NCBI RefSeq assembly: GCF_013373865.1
Contig: NC_050468.1
Span: 12,573,996 to 12,637,995 of the forward strand
Direction: 5' to 3'
DNA length: 64,000 nt
Origin: Monomorium pharaonis
Taxonomy: Eukaryota; Arthropoda; Insecta; Hymenoptera; Formicidae
Below, one piece after another: positions 60,401-64,000 of this stretch (position 1 is its first letter; the number at the start of each line of letters is the position of its first letter). The notes under the pieces are model-generated. The model worked only from the letters and a program-made list of their open reading frames with translations. It searched no databases and was not told the origin of the DNA. The position numbers and the translations under genes are program-made.

Positions 60401-62641
60401 CTCCTACCACTTACACTGCCTCTGGTAATAGTGCAAGAACCACCGCAGCCTGATCAAAACAGTGACACCTCTGCCGAGTACAGTGCTAACTTTTAGTCAC
60501 AAATTTGAAATAGGATGATTATACAATGATATGACTATAGGATGATGTATATATCCGCCAAATAAATTTCACTCGAGTTGCGCATGTCGCAAAAGCGGAA
60601 ACTTTTCCGGCGTAATGTTCAATCGACACGTGAAACGACTAGACATTATCATTGTATGCAGGAACGGTGCTTGCCAATTTGTGTGATCTTAAAAAGAAGA
60701 AACCAAATGATTGACATACTTCATCCTATTCGATAGTTTTATTTGTACATCTGTATGTTTGTAGAATGTTATTTGACAGTATTGCTGATTAAAGATGTAC
60801 ATAAATGCAATGACAGTCGACAAATCAAATGATGGTTACATAAATATACTGTTACTATAAGGCCATTTGTAAATTACAAAATGAAAGGCTGTTATCTGTA
60901 GGAACATGTATAATGTTTTTTAAGGACTCACATGCCAATGCGAGAACATAGTATCATACATGTCGTACATAAGAAAGGAAGAAAAATATGAAAGCCATTT
61001 AATGATTATAGTAGGATCATTATTGTATGCGTATTCGTAGGCCTAGTATAACGCTCATTTTATAAATTAGCTTAAAATCAATGATGTATGTATTTTTCAA
61101 TGCCATATTAAAAAAGAAAGATAGGATTGCATGATAAAAACCTCTATAGTCAGTAAAATGTATGAACATACTCTTTATTACATTTGTAATAAGTATATTA
61201 TATCATGTAAAAAGAAAGGGGAAAATGTCAGAGGTTACTACTTTCACCAGCTGTTTGATGTTTCCTGTGAACAATTCATGTACAAAAGACTGTGATAATG
61301 CATTGTTGACAAATATATATATCTTATGTAGCAAATATTTACGCTACTAAAGCGACGTGTGTACCAAAGCGATCGTGTATTTGATTATATTTTTAAAACC
61401 ATTGTATGTAAAGTGATCATACTTGGCGATAAAATTGAATATTGCGTCCTGCTATTCCGGTCCACATTACTTCCCATACTATATGTACATCACTATCGCT
61501 AGATTGTTAGCACTTATGTTATGAGCAGTATTATGTTATTATGAGAGCAAGTGGCAATAAAACTTTCTTGCAAACCATAACTGACATTACCTTTTTTGCT
61601 ATTTGCGTCTAGAAGCTTTCAGCTATTACCAATTACAATCACAAAGCGTTTTAAAGATTGAAAATTTTAAAATAAGAAAATTATAAAAAGAAATCGGTAT
61701 ATTCTTTGTCATCAATAACTTGATAAAATAACATCAATAAATGCTAAAAACTTTGTTTTTTTCGATAATTTTTTTAGGAATGCGTCATTACAAAGATTTT
61801 CCGATTCCTCGAACTCTACAGCTTACAATTTATATTAGAGTCGCTTAGAATACGATAAGTATATAATATAAAGCAGATGTTCACATGAGCTTCTGTTTTA
61901 GGACCCGTCATCTCGGTACACGATACGGAATACGTATTGCTTCAGGCCAGTCCGCTGTTACACTGGGTGCCGGTTAACGATGATCCGGTTAGCTCGGACG
62001 AGAGCTCACACGATTCCACGTTCCTTCAACGCACCAACTCTCAACGTAGCGTTACATCTCAACGTAGCACGAAATCCGCCTGTTCACATAAAAGTTTGAA
62101 AAGAAGCGGCAGCAACCTTAGCACCAGACCAACCTCACTATTCGTCTCTCCGCCAGCATCACCGAAACCTGCGATCAGATCGAAATCAACCGACGAGAGG
62201 TGTATGAGAAACAATATATCCCCAAAGACTATATTATCATCGGTATCCACCAAGAGACGCTCATCCTTGACGTTAAATAACGAAGTGGTGATATCGGTGC
62301 CCACCTCCAGCCTAGAGAAGCTGTCAAAGTTAAAGGATCGCTTGATCACCACACCAACGACGAAGTCATCGGCACCTGGTGGCGAGAGCGACGATGAGTC
62401 CACACCATTAGTATCTGAACTGTCTACACCAACGCATTCCCAATCGGACAGTGTATTCAAACACGACTGCAGCGCAGAAAACAGTTCACCGTCGTCCAAC
62501 AGAAGTCTACCGCGGGATGGAGAACGTCACACAGATTTGGATTATTCTGATACAGTCAGTCTCGTAATACGCGAGTCCTCGAACGCTCAACCGTTTCGGC
62601 GCGATACCAAGATATGGGACGACACGGAGACACCTGTCTGA
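42238..62641 (+). CDS. KIDINS220: KIDINS220/ARMS: ankyrin-repeat, KAP-NTPase membrane scaffold (gene-level entry)
   Basis: Twenty GT-AG exons join with unbroken phase: 42238-42369, 44950-45048, 45132-45230, 46043-46240, 46313-46411, 48872-49168, 49507-49882, 52297-52461, 53437-53644, 53732-54154, 54825-55047, 55125-55304, 55670-56129, 57061-57226, 57671-58127, 58219-58392, 58604-58736, 58808-58929, 60272-60389 and 61902-62641. They sum to 4,869 nt, or 1,622 aa without any upstream leader, close to the vertebrate protein (about 1,770). Order: ankyrin repeats, KAP P-loop NTPase interrupted by four membrane segments, SAM-like region, Ser-rich tail, PDZ-type C-terminus. In known biology this is a multipass scaffold for Trk, ephrin and other receptors, feeding ERK signalling. 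The first Met in this exon set is within 42238-42369 (SMVSLCYRSL), but upstream exons probably supply the start. Confidence 0.95.
42370..43121 (+). other. Intron start with a CA/TA microsatellite
   Basis: AT-rich intron. A compound CA, TA, GT microsatellite covers about 42,981-43,102. The long frames through it (42,866-43,174) are repeat artefacts. Confidence 0.8.
43122..44360. mobile_element. Long-TIR transposon in a KIDINS220 intron, with a foldback insert
   Basis: Ends TGGGTACAGTTCCGAAAAG and TGGGGTAAAGTTCCGAAAAG (right, reverse complement) extend as inverted arms of about 450 bases (43,122-43,600 and 43,910-44,360). Both arms share AAAGTCCCT, GGCGACAAAGCCTCGTTTGC and the GGGTCAAATTGACCCC-type block. 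The middle (43,680-43,870) is related to the foldback at 29,853-30,025. I see no transposase and no clear target duplication. Confidence 0.85.
44361..44949 (+). other. Intron remainder
   Basis: AT-rich up to the acceptor ttacaatag at 44,949. No other feature. Confidence 0.7.
44950..45230 (+). CDS. KIDINS220: KIDINS220: two single-repeat ankyrin exons
   Basis: Exons 44950-45048 and 45132-45230 are each exactly 99 nt (33 codons, one ankyrin repeat) in phase 0, split by an 83-nt intron. The first holds STALILAATKGKIHFV and NHGADVNAEDA. The second holds DNWTALLCAAKEG and EHGADLEHRDM. The first donor, GCG|GTTGGT, is weak, but the AEDA|DNWT junction is what the family predicts. Confidence 0.93.
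45231..46042 (+). other. KIDINS220 intron
   Basis: AT-rich. A small hairpin (GACACAAAAAAATTAAGAG against CTCTTAATTATCGTGTC) lies at about 45,709-45,757. Nothing else. Confidence 0.7.
46043..46411 (+). CDS. KIDINS220: KIDINS220: three ankyrin repeats in two exons
   Basis: Exon 46043-46240 (198 nt, two repeats: GWTALMWATYKGKSATVTML and SLVWAAGRGNTDIVKDLI) and exon 46313-46411 (99 nt, one repeat: YGTTALVWASRKG). The intron between is only 72 nt, and the open frame runs through it. Skipping the splice would insert 24 residues without a stop, but the repeat register shows it is an intron. Confidence 0.94.
46532..47430. mobile_element. TTAA-flanked element in a KIDINS220 intron (0.9 kb)
   Basis: TTAA at 46,532-46,535 and 47,427-47,430. 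Inverted ends GAGGTTAGGCCACTGTA and GGGGTTAGGCCACTATG. Interior homology with 20,549-21,769 (GAGAAAAACGCGTTTAAAG and a CCGG..CCATAT block) makes it a shorter relative with no coding left. Confidence 0.7.
47431..48871 (+). other. KIDINS220 intron remainder
   Basis: Extremely AT-rich up to the acceptor tttcttgtag at 48,871. No feature seen. Confidence 0.7.
48872..49168 (+). CDS. KIDINS220: KIDINS220: three ankyrin repeats in one exon
   Basis: 297 nt, 99 codons, phase 0 at both ends. Repeats begin YSWTALIVATLGNHVEVVSL, GCTALAIACREGHHEIA and GDTNLIHAVKGGHRGVVESL. The exon ends KKYADVDIAGK, matching the family's YADIDIRG position. Confidence 0.96.
49169..49506 (+). other. KIDINS220 intron, 3' half GC-balanced
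   Basis: 338 nt. Bases 49,385-49,495 are CpG-containing, unlike other introns here. No open frame of interest. Confidence 0.6.
49507..49882 (+). CDS. KIDINS220: KIDINS220: last ankyrin repeats and linker to the NTPase
   Basis: 376 nt from the acceptor tattttag. Repeats: DKKTATYIAVEKGNIPIL, GDTPLLRAVRSRNAEIV and GDTVLHIAMRARSKAIV. Then the highly conserved linker LLYRPNRQGETPYNID and GQIFGA. Ends in phase 1 at CTC|GTAAGT. Confidence 0.96.
49883..52296 (+). other. Long KIDINS220 intron
   Basis: AT-rich. Near 49,992-50,180 there is GC-richer sequence (GACCGGGGCTAACCCAACC, then TGGTCAGGGTAAACTC) that may be a transposon fragment. A small MITE lies at 51,058-51,197. No exon is seen. Confidence 0.6.
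51058..51197. mobile_element. Short MITE with ACAAGGGAAGTGCAC ends
   Basis: Perfect 15-base inverted ends (51,058-51,072 and 51,183-51,197) enclose about 110 bases without coding. Flanks show no clear duplication. Confidence 0.65.
52297..52461 (+). CDS. KIDINS220: KIDINS220 exon: KAP NTPase start with Walker A
   Basis: Contains MLGYDLYSSALADILSEP, then TVGLYAKWGSGKSFLLNKL. GxxxxxxGSGKS is the P-loop that binds NTP in the KAP family. Opens in phase 1 (C|GG, Arg) and closes in phase 1 (AGA G|gtatta). Confidence 0.96.
52462..53436 (+). other. KIDINS220 intron
   Basis: AT-rich with a TTTTC-type pyrimidine tract (52,905-52,950). A less AT-rich patch at 53,085-53,300 has no recognised content. 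Confidence 0.65.
53437..53644 (+). CDS. KIDINS220: KIDINS220 exon: membrane segments 1 and 2
   Basis: EEMKNFARQWIDPVFQFS leads into two hydrophobic segments (SLLFLVVAHVSLLVGVTLGL and GISLLVIVYIFLILVW) ending HANK before AG|gtaaga. KAP proteins place membrane segments inside the NTPase domain, as here. Confidence 0.95.
53732..54154 (+). CDS. KIDINS220: KIDINS220 exon: cytosolic loop and membrane segment 3
   Basis: YDWYWPYNLTVDLTTKL, IKFYFTDQTRVGTTAAGENA, STRLYRAFRPK and RRLCCLPYVVIFEF match the family in order. VIFEFCLCSLLVGISILTVY is membrane segment 3. Ends in phase 2 (GA|gtaagt). Confidence 0.95.
54155..54824 (+). other. KIDINS220 intron
   Basis: AT-rich with a short CA run (54,307-54,321). 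No feature of note. Confidence 0.7.
54825..55047 (+). CDS. KIDINS220: KIDINS220 exon: membrane segment 4 and coiled linker
   Basis: HIIMISIALVLAISIIANLY is membrane segment 4. Then SQRRHLQRSISKLETLKSEG and LKSEVNLMTEM, as in the vertebrate protein. Phase 0 at the 3' end. Confidence 0.95.
55125..55304 (+). CDS. KIDINS220: KIDINS220 exon: Walker B
   Basis: RLVVIVDGLDSCEQDKVL is the Walker B strand with conserved DGLD. It is followed by DAIQALF and FVVILAIDPHIISK before AAG|gtaagc. 60 codons, phase 0. Confidence 0.96.
55305..55669 (+). other. KIDINS220 intron
   Basis: AT-rich, 365 nt, nothing else seen. Confidence 0.75.
55670..56129 (+). CDS. KIDINS220: KIDINS220 exon: NTPase C-terminal part
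   Basis: GGHDYLRNMVHLPFYLQNSG, then a basic Ser-rich stretch (NRRLSTES, RKGSRKMRLSES) and DLNKMLLTDDYFSDVNPRSM followed by RRLMNVVYVTG. Ends in phase 1. The Ser/Arg stretch is the least conserved part and offers basophilic kinase-type sites (inference). Confidence 0.95.
56130..57060 (+). other. KIDINS220 intron with a GC-balanced insert
   Basis: Bases 56,360-56,600 are GC-balanced and look foreign to the AT-rich intron. They contain GATAAATGGGAGGTTCGTA and a similar TCAAATGGGAGGTCCGAC, so it may be a short interspersed element. No polymerase III boxes were confirmed. The 158-aa minus frame across it is not credible. Confidence 0.45.
57061..57226 (+). CDS. KIDINS220: KIDINS220 exon: end of the KAP domain
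   Basis: GRLLKAFQIDFNWYHLASW, then INITEQWPFRTSWLIL, the most conserved stretch after the P-loop. Ends at DAT AA|gtatgt in phase 2. Confidence 0.96.
57227..57670 (+). other. KIDINS220 intron with (TA)n
   Basis: AT-rich with a TA microsatellite at 57,452-57,482. Confidence 0.8.
57671..58127 (+). CDS. KIDINS220: KIDINS220 exon: post-NTPase region with Pro-rich linker
   Basis: EVQPLLEIDRDERKLDVFLT and MKIFLPFTINLDPYLKKKI match the family. Then a Trp/Pro-rich linker (SVPPTPSWNYQ, WQAPPNWIQMP). Two phase-0 donors are possible: CCG|GTACAT at 58,128 or TGT|GTATGT at 58,170. The latter would add 14 residues. I use the first. Confidence 0.9.
58219..58736 (+). CDS. KIDINS220: KIDINS220: SAM-like region in two exons
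   Basis: Exons 58219-58392 and 58604-58736. LSVNGVCDLIDKIESL, NNINGRVLLHCDLQELKK, then MTFGDWELFRMVIVSLREME. The NINGRVL...L.ELKK...FGDW pattern is the family's SAM-like protein-interaction fold. Ends in phase 1 (AAA G|gtatgt). Confidence 0.95.
58808..58929 (+). CDS. KIDINS220: KIDINS220 exon: short polar linker
   Basis: 122 nt between ctgttatag and CAG|gtacga. It codes a charged, unconserved linker (DHALQNNSMRVSTHVEKEKG). Phase is correct on both sides, which is the main support. Confidence 0.8.
58930..60271 (+). other. KIDINS220 intron
   Basis: AT-rich with a less AT-rich portion (59,184-59,290 and 59,500-59,690). No exon or clear transposon is seen. Confidence 0.6.
60272..60496 (+). CDS. 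KIDINS220: KIDINS220 exon with two possible 3' ends (alternative C-terminus)
   Basis: Opens after gtacgttttag with VTLEEQMICGALQTLNEEAC. A good donor TCAG|GTGAGC at 60,390 leads to the long isoform (exon 60272-60389, phase 1). If unspliced, the frame stays open and Pro-rich (LLPLTLPLVIVQEPPQPDQ) and stops at TAG 60,494-60,496, giving a short isoform of 1,411 aa over the same exon set. The open coding-like tail and the following GC-balanced UTR with a poly(A) signal suggest the short form is real. Vertebrate KIDINS220 also has alternative terminal exons. Confidence 0.75.
   Translation, partial: VTLEEQMICGALQTLNEEACEDVLDVPSPAVAPTDSLSSGEPTLLPLTLPLVIVQEPPQPDQNSDTSAEYSANF
60497..61901 (+). other. 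Short-isoform 3' UTR, then intron of the long isoform
   Basis: 60,497 to about 61,580 is less AT-rich than the introns, with no long frame, as expected of a 3' UTR ending at the poly(A) signal at 61,556. The rest, to the acceptor ctgttttag at 61,901, is AT-rich intron. Confidence 0.55.
61556..61561 (+). terminator. Candidate poly(A) signal for the short isoform
   Basis: AATAAA in the context GTGGCAATAAAACTTTC, about 1.06 kb after the short-isoform stop and upstream of the last exon of the long isoform. Confidence 0.5.
61902..62641 (+). CDS. KIDINS220: KIDINS220 long-isoform terminal exon: Ser-rich tail and PDZ-type end
   Basis: Opens in phase 1 (G|GA) with PVISVHDTEYVLLQASPLLH and stops at TGA 62,639-62,641. 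Clusters of Ser/Thr (SSDESSHDS, SQRSVTSQRSTKS) and SPPASPKP suggest a phosphorylated disordered tail. GGESDDESTPLVSEL resembles the acidic ESDNTPLL stretch of the vertebrate tail. The last residues TETPV fit a class I PDZ ligand (T-x-V), as the vertebrate protein ends in S-I-L. The antisense frame at 62,059-62,499 is a shadow. Confidence 0.93.
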
Positions 62642-64000
62642 CACTTGCCATTTTCTTCTATACATAATCATGACGCGCAATAATGCGTATATTCGCTTAA
62701 CATTGTAACATACCAATGAAGATGACTGACGTCTGTTGGACAGATTTACAAACGACGTCATTCTGTTTTGACGATAAGCGTTGAGATAAGATATCAGTCT
62801 CATGTAAATAACTAACAAATTTTTTTACAATTAGAATGTTAAACGTGTTCATCTGCTTAGTGATTTGATAGGGAACGAGTAATGCCTTCTCGCGCAAGTT
62901 GTGCAATAATCTTTTAATTTAGTAAAATAAGATGATCTCGAGATATATTATGTCGAAGCGACATTCCGTGTAAATATTAATGCATTTACGAATGCAAATA
63001 TTTTCCTTTTTATATTGATTACTGAATTCATGTATTGAAACGAAAAAAACGAGGAATATTTCCTGATTTATATGTATTATAGTATGTACCAAACTAACGT
63101 CCTTTAATCTCCAATTAATTTCAGTCAATTTATAATGTGCAAATGATGACTTGAAAGATAACAGATAAACGCTGAAAAGAATATTTTAAAGAAGAGATAA
63201 TTTTCGAAACTAGTATGCATGATTGTTGATTAAACTACATTTCTAATATAATTTATAGAATTCTATCTATAATTTTATCGAACAAAAATGTGGACTATAA
63301 AAGAATAACTTGTGAAAACAATAATTTTCACTTTATATTAAACGAAAATAGACGGTTTTTTTTTCGATTTGACTGGCAAATTTTATTTGTTAATTACACT
63401 ACGTTTTCGATGTAGGGTTCAGATCCTTATCAAGTATAATAAAATTACATCGATTTGGCTATTCTCTCCACAGAGACATTAATGTTCGATGAGTCCATGC
63501 CTACGGATTACTGATTTAATTTTTTAATAAATTAACTTTATTTCCAAAACAAGAAATTTTCTAGAAAACACTGGACACATTTAATTAGTCGAAATATGTT
63601 AAATATATTAGTTTTAATATTTCTTCATTAAGTATTTAATATTTCGATGTGTTTCTTTTCTTTATATCACGATATATTAATAATCATGGAAAAATGTAAA
63701 CAATGTATTAATGATACATTTGTTTTATTAAAAGGCAAAAATTATAATTACATAACATTTAGGACATTTTAGGACGGAATACGTCAGGGTATTGATCATT
63801 CATTGTAAAATTGTATATATGTATGTATACATGTATGTATATGTGTATATGTACACACACACACACACACATTTATATCACATACATACATACACATACA
63901 TATACATATATATACACGATGTTCGACACAAGTGGGAAAAAATTTAAAGGAACTATTCCAGACAATAAAATAACATGAAAATCATAAACAATAAAATTGC
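62642..64000 (+). other. KIDINS220 3' UTR and downstream flank
   Basis: Non-coding. Candidate poly(A) signals AATAAA at 63,526-63,531 and 63,964-63,969. A CA run at 63,853-63,870 sits in a TATG/CATA-rich stretch (63,815-63,915). No further gene is seen before the window ends. Confidence 0.65.

Noticed and set aside
62059..62499. 146-aa minus frame opposite the last KIDINS220 exon
   Set aside because: Shadow of the Ser-rich coding exon.
1..64000. CRISPR arrays, operons, Shine-Dalgarno sites, phage or plasmid features
   Set aside because: The window is eukaryotic. Repeats are microsatellites or inverted-repeat transposons and are not regularly spaced.
1..64000. tRNA, rRNA or snRNA genes
   Set aside because: None was recognised by eye. 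A covariance-model scan would be needed to exclude small RNA genes.

Overview
This is a eukaryotic, insect-type nuclear window. It is strongly A+T-rich, its small coding exons are separated by GT-AG introns, and it is littered with short inverted-repeat transposons and CA/TA microsatellites. The conserved genes (a METTL1 tRNA methyltransferase and a KIDINS220/ARMS scaffold), together with the repeat profile and the GC-balanced islands inside AT-rich introns, suggest an insect, probably a hymenopteran such as an ant. The species is inference only.

Layout. (1) 1-2,453, plus strand: the last five exons of a gene I do not recognise, cut by the window edge. (2) 2,463-4,136, minus strand: a complete six-exon METTL1 gene (251 aa). 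It converges tail to tail with gene 1, with nine bases between the two stop codons and each poly(A) signal lying in an intron of the other gene. (3) 4,600-5,170: a CpG-rich candidate promoter and non-coding first exon with a strong splice donor. (4) 5-42 kb: a long stretch, probably 5' introns of the downstream gene, holding a few exon candidates (6,660-6,729; 8,611-8,715; 25,134-25,367; 36,831-38,087), many miniature inverted-repeat elements (MITEs) with TTA or TTAA flanks, and a 2.9-kb composite transposon at 29,205-32,113 with a perfect 8-bp target duplication, which contains a decayed DIRS-like retrotransposon. (5) 42,238-62,641, plus strand: twenty phase-consistent exons of KIDINS220, encoding about 11 ankyrin repeats, a KAP P-loop NTPase with Walker A and B motifs, four membrane segments, a SAM-like region and a Ser-rich tail ending in a PDZ-type motif. 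(6) 62.6-64 kb: 3' UTR and flank.

How the genes relate. METTL1 makes m7G46 in tRNA and is unrelated in function to KIDINS220, a membrane scaffold for neurotrophin/ephrin-type receptor signalling. The points of most interest are in the KIDINS220 architecture. A 54-aa leader exon and a 419-aa exon, both ending in phase 0, lie upstream in the right orientation and could be joined to the ankyrin domain. The 3' end appears to have two alternative C-termini, one reading through a splice donor to stop at 60,496 and the other splicing to an exon at 61,902-62,641. All exon boundaries were read by eye from splice consensus, reading phase and remembered family similarity. No alignment or transcript data were available.
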